Shown: positions 1-5,471 of the stretch, one piece after another | Position numbering within the stretch: the stretch's first letter is position 1 | How the letters are laid out: each line of letters starts with the position of its first letter | Assembly: GCA_016191985.1 (NCBI GenBank) | Contig: JACPVB010000120.1 | Coordinates: 1-15,320 of the forward strand | Direction of reading: 5' to 3' | Origin: Chloroflexota bacterium | GTDB taxonomy: Bacteria; Chloroflexota; Anaerolineae; Anaerolineales; Villigracilaceae | DNA: 15,320 nt | The notes under the pieces: generated by a model | What the model was told of the DNA's origin: nothing | What the model saw: the letters and a program-made list of their open reading frames with translations, nothing else | Databases searched by the model: none | Translations under genes and position numbers: made by a program

Positions 1-1
1 C

Positions 2-472
2 CCAACATGGCAGATGCTTTTCATGAACTTCACCACCAGCGGCATCGGCATCTTCATGGCGATCAAGCTGGATGAAATCTTCCGCGTGTGGCCTGCCCGT
101 GAAGAACGCATCGAATTGACCGGTCACTGGCACGCGCTTTCGGCCATCATCGCCACCATCATTTTGCTTTATTACGGTGACATGCTCGGTCTGAAAGGCA
201 AAGTCCGCCAGCTGTATGGCTGGAGCATTCTCATTCTTTCAGACATCGCCCTCGCCGCTGTCACCATCTTTGAAATGAAGCGGCTTTTCATCAGCGAAGC
301 CGAACAGCAGCCGTTGGTCAATGGGCTGATGTATGCAATTGATTTTGGCCTCGGCATGTTACTCGTCCTCCTCGCAACGGTTATGGTTTGGCGGTTGGTT
401 GATCTCTTCAAACCAAAGGGACGCTGGACAGAAGAAACAACACAGGAACTTGCGCAGGAGGTGGCGAAATGA
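2..472 (+). CDS. C-terminal part of a multi-pass membrane protein with a conserved-looking GHWHA motif (5' truncated by window edge)
   Basis: The reading frame is open to the left edge: codons before the first ATG at 14 read Pro-Thr-Trp-Gln without a stop, so the gene very probably begins outside the window. About 157 residues are visible, with roughly four hydrophobic segments, a histidine pair in a GHWHA motif at the start of one of them, and a charged cytoplasm-like tail rich in Glu and Lys. Paired histidines in membrane helices are typical of heme- or metal-binding membrane proteins, and the nearby heme O synthase-like gene fits that, but I do not recognise the family and the heme link is inference. 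The stop codon overlaps the next start (ATGA at 469-472), so the two genes are probably translationally coupled. The tail codes for the ribosome binding site (AGGAGG at 457-462) of the next gene. Confidence 0.75.
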   Translation, partial: PTWQMLFMNFTTSGIGIFMAIKLDEIFRVWPAREERIELTGHWHALSAIIATIILLYYGDMLGLKGKVRQLYGWSILILSDIALAAVTIFEMKRLFISEAEQQPLVNGLMYAIDFGLGMLLVLLATVMVWRLVDLFKPKGRWTEETTQELAQEVAK

Positions 473-1389
473 GAAAGCGGATTTTTGAGACAAATAGCGG
501 ATGGCAAATAACTTGCCTGCTTCTTGGGTTAGTTGTATTTCTCGTCTCCTGCGCCCCCGTGGACTTAAACGCCTCAATTCCCGCCTTCGACACAGGCATC
601 GACCCGAACACCTGGGCGCAGGTGCCAGCGGGCGAATTTTATTTCGGACAGCATGAGGATGTTGAAAGCACGGATGCGTACGAGATCATGATTACAGATG
701 TAACCACCGCTCAATATGCGGGCTTTCTCAATACAGCGCTGGCGGATGGCTATATAAAAATCGACGGTGAAAAAATTGTCGGCTTTTACCCAGGCGATGA
801 GTATAACGGAGTCAAGCACGAAGAAAGAATCGAGGCGGGCGATTGGCTCTTCATCCCACTCGATGACCCATCCCAGCGAATCAAATTCGATGGCAAGACC
901 TTCACTGCTCAATCCGGATACGAAAACCACCCCATGACAACGGTTTCGTGGTTCGGCGCGTGGGGCTACTGCAAATTTTATGAAACCCGCCTCCCCACCG
1001 AAATGGAATGGGAAAAGGCCGCGCGCGGTGAGGATGCTCGTCCCTTCCCGTGGGGAGATGAAATTCTGCGTGAAAACGCCAACTTCTACTCCAGCCGCGA
1101 CCCGTTTGAAAATATGAGTTCCTTCGGCTCACGCACCAGTCCCGCTGGCTTTTACAATGGACAAAATTACAACGGCTATCAAACCGTCAACTCAGTCAGC
1201 CCATACGGACTCTACGATATGGCGGGCAACGTCTGGCAGTGGACGGGCGACGTATACGAGGGCATGCACTACCGCTTCATGCGCGGCGGCTCAAAAGACA
1301 CCTACGATATGGACTTGCGCGTATGGGTTCGCAATAACGCAACACCAACCTACTACAGTCCCGGGGTGGGATTCCGCTGTGTGAGATAG
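469..1389 (+). CDS. Lipoprotein with SUMF1 / formylglycine-generating-enzyme-like domain
   Basis: 306 residues. The N-terminus has a basic stretch, a hydrophobic core and a lipobox LVSC with Cys28, so the protein is predicted to be an exported lipoprotein. The rest is a SUMF1/FGE-sulfatase fold: VPAGEFYFG (52-60), HPMTTVSWFGAWGYCKFY (154-171) followed by RLPTEMEWEKAARG, PWGDE (194-198), SPYGLYDMAGNVWQW (244-258), MRGGS (271-275) and the closing GVGFRC (299-304). True formylglycine-generating enzymes carry a CxxxxC pair after the RGGS block; here the equivalent stretch (281-290, MDLRVWVRNN) has no cysteine. It is therefore unlikely to oxidise sulfatase cysteines and more likely has a structural, binding or other role, as in many bacterial SUMF1-domain proteins. 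The start is fixed by a strong AGGAGG and by ATGA overlap with the upstream membrane gene, so both products probably work together at the membrane. Confidence 0.9.
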   Translation: MRKRIFETNSGWQITCLLLGLVVFLVSCAPVDLNASIPAFDTGIDPNTWAQVPAGEFYFGQHEDVESTDAYEIMITDVTTAQYAGFLNTALADGYIKIDGEKIVGFYPGDEYNGVKHEERIEAGDWLFIPLDDPSQRIKFDGKTFTAQSGYENHPMTTVSWFGAWGYCKFYETRLPTEMEWEKAARGEDARPFPWGDEILRENANFYSSRDPFENMSSFGSRTSPAGFYNGQNYNGYQTVNSVSPYGLYDMAGNVWQWTGDVYEGMHYRFMRGGSKDTYDMDLRVWVRNNATPTYYSPGVGFRCVR

Positions 1390-1418
1390 TAGACAGGTAT
1401 ACAAGTAGACAGGTATAC
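1388..1418 (+). repeat. Tandem direct repeat, two 15-nt copies with 16-nt period
   Basis: AGTAGACAGGTATAC occurs at 1388-1402 and again, identical, at 1404-1418. The first copy begins inside the TAG stop codon of the SUMF1 gene. Each copy also reads as two 8-nt subunits (AGTAGACA / GGTATACA), and each contains the palindrome GTATAC. It lies between the SUMF1 gene and the heme O synthase-like gene. It has no hairpin-plus-U-tract structure, so it is not a canonical terminator. Confidence 0.9.
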
Positions 1419-1419
1419 T

Positions 1420-1449
1420 TTGCCTTTGTAATTTATTTCCGTGTATGCT
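1420..1449 (+). promoter_or_regulatory. Weak candidate promoter ahead of the heme O synthase-like gene
   Basis: TTGCCT (1420-1425), 18 nt, then TATGCT (1444-1449) matches the -35/-10 consensus at four of six positions each. It is the only sensible candidate in the spacer before the start at 1481. Read-through from the upstream gene is equally possible, as no terminator is seen. Confidence 0.25.
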
Positions 1450-1480
1450 TGTCCACTTGTTTTACACCGCAGGAGTTCCA

Positions 1481-2353
1481 ATGTCCACCGTGCAATCGTC
1501 AATCACAAATCGTAAATCGAAAATTCTTCTTTACCTTCCGCTCATTAAATCCACACAGACGAGCCTGCTTCTGCTTACGGGCGTAGCGGGCTACCTGAGT
1601 GCGCACACCGCAGTGAATTGGGTTCATTTCTGGCAAATGCTCCCCAGTCTCTTCCTCGCCATTGCCGGCTCCACCATCCTCAACATGTGGTGGGACCAGG
1701 ACATCGATACGAAGATGAAGCGCACGCATAAGCGCCCCACTTCCGCGGGGCAGGTCACTCGCGATGAAGTCCTCGTGCTTGGCATCGTTGTCTCAGTGAT
1801 CGGCATTGGCTGGGCCTTGCTTGTCAACTGGTTGTATGGCATCGTCGTTTTTGCGGGTCTCTTCTTTGATTTATTCGTTTACAGCATGTGGCTCAAACGC
1901 CGCACCTGCTGGAGCATTATTTGGGGCGGCATCTCAGGCGCCATGCCCATCCTCGCGGGACGTGTACTCGCCGTCGGCCAAATCGACGCCATCGGTATTT
2001 TGCTTGCCTGCGCCGTGTTGTTCTGGATTCCCACCCATACCCTCACCTTCAGCCTCAAATTTGCGGAGGATTACAACAACGCAGGCGTACCAACTTTTCC
2101 ATCCACCTATGGCGAAGCAGTGACTCGTTTTGCGATTGCATTTTCCAGCGTCATTGCCGCGCTTACGATGGGCTGGGCCTCGGTTTGGATCGGAGTCACT
2201 GCGGGCGTATTGCGTGTGATCGTCGTGCTGAGCGCAGGCCTGTTCTTCCTTGCAGTCACTACCGTCTTCCACCCATCGGATCGCGTCAACTTCAGCCTCT
2301 TCAAATACGCATCCATGTATATGATGTTTGCGATGCTGTTGATTATTCCATAA
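1481..2353 (+). CDS. ctaB: UbiA-family prenyltransferase, protoheme IX farnesyltransferase (heme O synthase)-like
   Basis: 290 residues from the ATG at 1481, chosen because AGGAG (1471-1475) sits at proper distance; a longer frame from 1445 has no ribosome binding site. The family transfers the farnesyl group of farnesyl diphosphate to heme b to make heme O for heme-copper oxidases, in the membrane. Seen: about eight to nine hydrophobic helices; the prenyl-diphosphate motif NMWWDQDID (68-76) followed by KMKRTHKRP; the second conserved loop YSMWLKRRTCWSIIWGG (134-150) continuing to ISGAMPILAG; and WIPTHTLTFSLKFAEDY (182-198) followed by NNAGVPTFP. The last corresponds to the CtaB TPPHFW region, with the histidine kept (H186) but the surrounding residues changed. 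The overall pattern is closer to CtaB/CyoE than to MenA or UbiA, but another substrate is possible. Residues 5-15 are encoded by a period-7 repeat, so the extreme N-terminus may be non-conserved. Confidence 0.82.
   Translation: MSTVQSSITNRKSKILLYLPLIKSTQTSLLLLTGVAGYLSAHTAVNWVHFWQMLPSLFLAIAGSTILNMWWDQDIDTKMKRTHKRPTSAGQVTRDEVLVLGIVVSVIGIGWALLVNWLYGIVVFAGLFFDLFVYSMWLKRRTCWSIIWGGISGAMPILAGRVLAVGQIDAIGILLACAVLFWIPTHTLTFSLKFAEDYNNAGVPTFPSTYGEAVTRFAIAFSSVIAALTMGWASVWIGVTAGVLRVIVVLSAGLFFLAVTTVFHPSDRVNFSLFKYASMYMMFAMLLIIP
1493..1527 (+). repeat. Degenerate period-7 tandem array inside the 5' end of the prenyltransferase gene
   Basis: Five successive 7-nt units can be read: CAATCGT, CAATCAC, AAATCGT, AAATCGA, AAATTCT. 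Four share the core AATC and the last has diverged. The array falls in the N-terminal codons just after the ATG at 1481 and before the first hydrophobic helix. Confidence 0.7.
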
Positions 2354-2371
2354 CGCGACATTAATATCGCG
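2354..2371 (+). repeat. 18-bp near-perfect palindrome in the short spacer before the next gene
   Basis: The sequence CGCGACATTAATATCGCG pairs with itself at eight of nine positions (only C2359/A2366 mismatched). It begins directly after the TAA of the prenyltransferase gene and ends 13 nt before the next ATG. It lacks a U-tract, so it may be a protein-binding site or mRNA hairpin rather than a terminator. Confidence 0.6.
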
Positions 2372-2384
2372 CTACCATTTTGTC

Positions 2385-2990
2385 ATGAAAATCTCCTCTC
2401 TCGACCGCACCCTGCTTCTGTTCACTGGTTTCCTGGCCGCCTATCAAATCGCCATCGGCATCGACCAAATGGATAGTGTTTCGATTATCGCCTACACCAT
2501 CGCGTTCGGCGTCATTTTGGTGGCGGGGCTTTTGCTCATCATCCTCGGCTTTGAAGTGCTGGATGCGCCCATCGTTGTAATCATCTCGACGATCATCCCA
2601 TTGACTTTGTCCCTCGGCCTCGTCTGGCAGCACCTCGCCTCTCTTCGGACCGTTTACCTGCTCTTCGCCATCATCAGTTTCCTCGCTGTGACATTGACCC
2701 GCTCGATCCCCATGCAAAACAAACTGCCCGTCATTACCATCGCCGTCACACACGGCATCGCAGGGTTGACAATTTTTCTCCTGCCCATCATCATCTCCAT
2801 TCAGGGACAAGTAAAGCCGCTCTTTTCCCTCGTCGGGGTCGGCGGCGCGCTGATCGGTGTGGGCGGGCTACTGCTCTCTTTCCTGAAAACAGGTAAACCG
2901 ATATTATCGAGGGAAGTCATCCTGAGATTGTTCCCAGTCCTCCTGCTGGTAACAACAGCGCTTTTCGTAGCAGGTTTCAAATTTGGATAA
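2385..2990 (+). CDS. Unrecognised polytopic membrane protein
   Basis: 201 residues, strongly hydrophobic, with about six to seven predicted membrane helices and very short loops. There is no signal peptide beyond the first helix, no recognisable catalytic motif, and only scattered polar residues in the helices, including WQH near residue 80 and THG near residue 123. I do not recognise the family. It follows the prenyltransferase gene by 31 nt on the same strand, suggesting co-transcription. No clear Shine-Dalgarno sequence precedes the ATG. A weak TACCAT hexamer at 2373-2378 lies 7 nt before the start, so a leaderless transcript from here is possible but poorly supported. A strong terminator follows directly. 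Confidence 0.8.
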   Translation: MKISSLDRTLLLFTGFLAAYQIAIGIDQMDSVSIIAYTIAFGVILVAGLLLIILGFEVLDAPIVVIISTIIPLTLSLGLVWQHLASLRTVYLLFAIISFLAVTLTRSIPMQNKLPVITIAVTHGIAGLTIFLLPIIISIQGQVKPLFSLVGVGGALIGVGGLLLSFLKTGKPILSREVILRLFPVLLLVTTALFVAGFKFG

Positions 2991-2996
2991 AACGCA

Positions 2997-3036
2997 AACC
3001 CTGAAGGTTTTCAAAATCTTCAGGGTTATTTTTTTG
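2997..3036 (+). terminator. Rho-independent terminator after the hydrophobic protein gene
   Basis: AACCCTGAAG (2997-3006) and CTTCAGGGTT (3018-3027) form a perfect 10-bp stem with an 11-nt loop, followed by A and a run of seven to eight T. The stop codon of the upstream gene ends at 2990. This closes the transcript that includes the SUMF1 and prenyltransferase genes. Confidence 0.92.
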
Positions 3037-3049
3037 AAAGGAGTCTTGA

Positions 3050-3730
3050 ATGTCTGCAAACAGTTTCCCTGCCAAATTTCTTCGCTTCATCGGCATCCTG
3101 CTGATGGCTTTTACGGGCGGGTTCACACTCCTGGGTGGGATTGGGACAACCTGCGCCGCGCTCCTCCCCACCAAATATGAAAGCATGGCTGCGCTGGCCT
3201 CTTTCCAGTGGGTATACATTCTCTTCGTGCTGACAGGCATCGCCCTTGGCATCATGGGCATCCGCGCTACGATCATGCTTATCAAAGGCGCGGATAATTC
3301 CTACCGTGACGCAGTGTACGTGCTGCTCGCAGGAGCCGTGATCGGGTTCGGTCATATGGACCTCTCGCGGGCACTGCGCGGCAAGTCGATGCCTGTGGAT
3401 GCGGTGGTGTACACTACGGTACTCACGTTGGTGATTTTCCTGCTCTTCCGAATTCCCTACATCTGGCAGGGCGTAAATTTTGCCAATGGCAATACGAAAA
3501 GCAATCTACCGGCGGGCGGTGCGTCGGCGATTATGCTTGGAATTCTTACGCTCACCATTCAATACACCATGGCATCCACACACACCTGGAATGGCGTAAA
3601 TTATGCAGATGCATTCAACATATCCATGTCAGGGATTGGGCTGTTGCTTTTGGGCGCGGGGATATTAATCAGCGGGGCGAATGTTTGGGGAAGGGCAGGC
3701 AGGCTTATGGCGCAGGAAAGAAGCGGATAA
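3050..3730 (+). CDS. Unrecognised polytopic membrane protein
   Basis: 226 residues from an ATG with AAAGGAG 6 nt upstream (3037-3043). About six hydrophobic helices are visible: a glycine-rich first helix (residues 10-37, FIGILLMAFTGGFTLLGGIG), one around 52-78, one at 87-100, one at 118-135, one at 155-172 and one at 192-212. Loops carry the motif GHMDLSRALRGKS near residue 100 and a WNGVNYADA loop near 180, which repeats the WQGVNFANG seen near 140. That internal resemblance could mark a duplicated hairpin. I do not recognise the family. It is bounded by terminators on both sides, so it is probably a monocistronic gene, with its promoter in or overlapping the upstream terminator region. Confidence 0.8.
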   Translation: MSANSFPAKFLRFIGILLMAFTGGFTLLGGIGTTCAALLPTKYESMAALASFQWVYILFVLTGIALGIMGIRATIMLIKGADNSYRDAVYVLLAGAVIGFGHMDLSRALRGKSMPVDAVVYTTVLTLVIFLLFRIPYIWQGVNFANGNTKSNLPAGGASAIMLGILTLTIQYTMASTHTWNGVNYADAFNISMSGIGLLLLGAGILISGANVWGRAGRLMAQERSG

Positions 3731-3735
3731 AAGAA

Positions 3736-3776
3736 AACATCCCCGTCACTTTGGCGGGGATGTTCATTTTATTTTT
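3736..3776. terminator. Bidirectional Rho-independent terminator between convergent genes
   Basis: AACATCCCCG (3736-3745) and CGGGGATGTT (3755-3764) form a 10-bp perfect stem. On the + strand it is followed by CATTTTATTTTT. On the - strand it is followed by TTCTTTTAT. It lies just after the stop of the + membrane protein gene (3730) and just after the stop of the - coiled-coil gene (3769), so it can end both transcripts. Confidence 0.92.
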
Positions 3777-4269
3777 CCACTTTATCTGTAACATTATTCG
3801 GGACGGGCGAGCCTGCTTTTCGCATCTGATCCTCCTGCACCATGCGAATGCCGTTGCTGACCTGTCCACTTAATTTTGCGATCTGATCCTGCAACTGCAT
3901 GAGCGTGTCGATCACATAGTTATCGGCGTCTACACGGGTGGCTTCGGCTTCGGCGCGCGCCTGGTTGACGATCTGCTCGGCACGGCGCTGGGCCTCCTGC
4001 ACGATCATATCCTTCTGAACGTATTGATCGGCTTTATCGCGCGCGAGCTGGAGCGTGCGATTGGCCTCCTCCTGCGCCTGCGCCATTACACGATCCCGCT
4101 GGGCAACCACTTGCTGGGCCTTCTTCACTTCTTCGGGAATGGCAATTCGCATCTGGTCGATCAGTTCCAGCATACGGTCTTCATCCACGATGACGTTGTG
4201 CGTAAAAGGCACCGCCTTCGCATCATTGAAGAGTTCTTCCAATCGGTCAATAAGCTGCAGAATGTCCAT
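3769..4269 (-). CDS. SepIVA/DivIVA-like coiled-coil cell-envelope or division protein
   Basis: 166 residues. The N-terminal about 60 residues hold LIDRLEELFNDAKAVPFT and then LELIDQMRIAIPEEVKKAQQV followed by VAQRDRV. This resembles the N-terminus of the mycobacterial septation factor SepIVA and its actinobacterial relatives (leucine-rich helix, AIP-E-L-AQ, RD). The central part (about 55-125) is an alanine, glutamate and arginine-rich heptad coiled coil with repeated QARAEAE-type segments, and the C-terminus is polar. Such proteins assemble at the septum or growing envelope; a role here is inferred by similarity only. The start is supported by AAGGAG ahead of ATG. It follows the BrnA-like gene by 21 nt, so it may share its transcript, and a bidirectional terminator closes it. 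Proximity to coaD and recG matches the actinobacterial neighbourhood of SepIVA homologues. Confidence 0.75.
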   Translation of the reverse strand: MDILQLIDRLEELFNDAKAVPFTHNVIVDEDRMLELIDQMRIAIPEEVKKAQQVVAQRDRVMAQAQEEANRTLQLARDKADQYVQKDMIVQEAQRRAEQIVNQARAEAEATRVDADNYVIDTLMQLQDQIAKLSGQVSNGIRMVQEDQMRKAGSPVPNNVTDKVEK

Positions 4270-4290
4270 GTTTCACTCCTTCAGGCAATA

Positions 4291-4494
4291 TTATGTTTTA
4301 AGAGCCTGAAGCATTTCTTTGTTGTGGCGCAAAATATCGTTTACGGCCGTTTGTAAATCAGCCTTCTTTTCTTTTGCATATTCTTCAATAAAAGCCACAA
4401 GATCATCATCGAGATAAATTGGCAGTTTCAAAACCACATCAGGGTGAAAAAACTTGCCTTGTTCGCCTTTTGAGAAATCATATCTTTTTTTCAT
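4291..4494 (-). CDS. BrnA/CopG-like antitoxin of a BrnT-type toxin-antitoxin pair
   Basis: 67 residues beginning MKKRYDFSKGEQGKFF. The phrase DFSKGxRGKF with a following LPIYLD is typical of small antitoxins that partner BrnT toxins. It combines a beta strand (VLKLPIYL) with two helices (DDLVAFIEEYAKEKK and LQTAVNDILRHNKEM), consistent with a ribbon-helix-helix DNA-binding fold. Such antitoxins neutralise the toxin by direct contact and repress their own promoter. The start lies 6 nt after the toxin stop codon in the usual toxin-first BrnT-BrnA order, so the two are co-expressed. The base composition is visibly more AT-rich than that of coaD and recG. The function is inferred from pairing and motif similarity. 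Confidence 0.8.
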   Translation of the reverse strand: MKKRYDFSKGEQGKFFHPDVVLKLPIYLDDDLVAFIEEYAKEKKADLQTAVNDILRHNKEMLQALKT

Positions 4495-4500
4495 ATGTTC

Positions 4501-4797
4501 TTAGCGCCTTTCATGATATTGTTGCGCCTCTTCGCGATCTGCTTTTCTTGCTGAAATAATCCGAATAATTGCGGATTGTATGTCAGTTCCCCTAAACGTA
4601 TGAACAACCACCAATAACACTTCGTTTGCTTCTGCGCCTATGGTAATCCAACGGTCTTCATTTTCGCTGTGCTCATCATCGTAAATTGATATGGCAAACG
4701 GGTCGAGGAAAATCCTGGCGGCGCGTTCAAAACTAACGCCATGTTTCTGAAGATTTTGCTTTGCTTTTACAGGATCCCAATCAAAATTATATTGCAT
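4501..4797 (-). CDS. BrnT-family (DUF497) ribonuclease toxin
   Basis: 98 residues. The N-terminus FDWDPVKAKQNLQKHGVSFERA is characteristic of DUF497/BrnT proteins, followed by AARIFLDPFAISIYDDEHSENEDRW, the ITIG turn, a VLLVVVHT strand and the C-terminal IRIISARKADREE block with a YHERR tail. BrnT toxins have a RelE-like fold and cleave RNA to stop translation; the Arg/Lys/His residues of the RIISARKA region contribute to activity in the family. One oddity is a short insertion (RGTDIQSA) between the VVVHT strand and the RIIS strand. Length is normal for the family. The ATG is preceded by an AGGCAGGA ribosome binding site. It starts 45 nt after the coaD stop, with an extended -10 promoter candidate in that gap. 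Confidence 0.88.
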   Translation of the reverse strand: MQYNFDWDPVKAKQNLQKHGVSFERAARIFLDPFAISIYDDEHSENEDRWITIGAEANEVLLVVVHTFRGTDIQSAIIRIISARKADREEAQQYHERR

Positions 4798-4829
4798 TTA
4801 TCCTGCCTGCTCATATCAAAGTTAAAGTA

Positions 4830-4838
4830 ATTCTAGCA
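4830..4838 (-). promoter_or_regulatory. Extended -10 promoter candidate for the brnT/brnA-like pair
   Basis: On the minus strand the sequence reads TGCTAGAAT (4838 down to 4830): a TGn extension plus TAGAAT, five of six matches to the -10 consensus. No good -35 is seen, which is normal for extended -10 promoters. Predicted transcription start is near 4823, leaving a leader of about 26 nt with a ribosome binding site. TAATT (4828-4832) and AATTA (4841-4845) flank it as a short inverted repeat that could be an operator. Confidence 0.5.
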
Positions 4839-4842
4839 CAAA

Positions 4843-5361
4843 TTAATCTCGGAGGGCGTTCGGCGGAGATTGCTCTCCCATATTAATTACCTTTTCCTTC
4901 AAAGCGTGCTCCACAAACGATGGGACCATGCTGGAGACATCGCCATTGAGCATGACAATCTCACGCACGGTGGACGATGACAGGAAGGTATGCTGTTCGG
5001 CAGTGATGAGAGCCACGGTTTCCACCGCGTCTTTTGCCATGCGCTGATTCGCCAACGCCATGCGGAACTCGAATTCAAAATCGGAAAACACGCGCAGTCC
5101 GCGCACAATGACCTGCGCGTTGATTTGTTGGGCAAAATCAATCGTCAGCCCGCTGTATCCAGTAACCTTGATCTTGGGATTATCCTTAAATGCCTCGGTC
5201 ACAAGGGAGATGCGCTCTTCGGGAGAGAACATCAGGGTTTTCAACGGTCTGTCATAGACAGCCATCACAACTTCATCGAACAATTTGGACGCGCGCGAGG
5301 CAATGTCCATGTGGCCGTAGTGGATGGGGTCGAACGTTCCAGGGAATAATGCTCTAACCAT
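4843..5361 (-). CDS. coaD: Phosphopantetheine adenylyltransferase (CoA biosynthesis)
   Basis: 172 residues. CoaD transfers an AMP group from ATP to 4'-phosphopantetheine, the penultimate step of coenzyme A synthesis, in the cytoplasm. The nucleotidyltransferase signature is clear: FPGTFDPIHYGH (6-17) with the HxGH histidines H14 and H17, RGLR (87-90), and the ATP-binding SSSTVRE (128-134), which matches the family's ISSTxxR block. The end VPSFVEHALKEK is typical. Length is slightly above the usual 160, with a short polar tail. The GTFDPIHYGH spelling is somewhat NadD-like, but the RGLR and later motifs are CoaD-specific. No clear Shine-Dalgarno precedes the ATG. It lies 110 nt downstream of recG on the same strand, as in many actinobacteria, where rsmD usually stands between them; no rsmD fits in this gap. 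Confidence 0.95.
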   Translation of the reverse strand: MVRALFPGTFDPIHYGHMDIASRASKLFDEVVMAVYDRPLKTLMFSPEERISLVTEAFKDNPKIKVTGYSGLTIDFAQQINAQVIVRGLRVFSDFEFEFRMALANQRMAKDAVETVALITAEQHTFLSSSTVREIVMLNGDVSSMVPSFVEHALKEKVINMGEQSPPNALRD

Positions 5362-5363
5362 AG

Positions 5364-5403
5364 TAGTCTTGTAGTCCTTAGTCGAATGGTCTATTGGTCT
5401 TTA
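5364..5403 (+). repeat. Degenerate short-period (about 8 nt) array in the recG-coaD spacer
   Basis: The triplet GTC recurs at 5366, 5374, 5381, 5389 and 5397, in units such as TAGTCTTG, TAGTCCTT, AGTCGAAT, GGTCTATT and GGTCTTTA. The spacing is 8, 7, 8 and 8 nt. On the other strand the units read like AATAGACC and resemble the AGTAGACA units at 1388-1418. Confidence 0.55.
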
Positions 5404-5417
5404 GCCTCATAATCGTT

Positions 5418-5453
5418 GGTCAAATAATCCGTTGACCCACTGACTATTTGACC
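5418..5453 (+). repeat. Inverted repeat with perfect 9-bp arms in the recG-coaD spacer
   Basis: GGTCAAATA (5418-5426) is the exact reverse complement of TATTTGACC (5445-5453), with an 18-nt spacer. No T-tract follows on either strand, so it is not a canonical terminator. It may be a protein-binding site, an attenuating hairpin in the recG-coaD transcript, or a repeat remnant. Confidence 0.65.
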
Positions 5454-5471
5454 GCTTGATCATGGGGCTAA

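Noticed and set aside
4335..4345. ATCGTTTAC match to the LacI-type operator core
   Set aside because: It lies inside the antitoxin coding sequence, has no palindromic partner half and no promoter nearby; best seen as chance.
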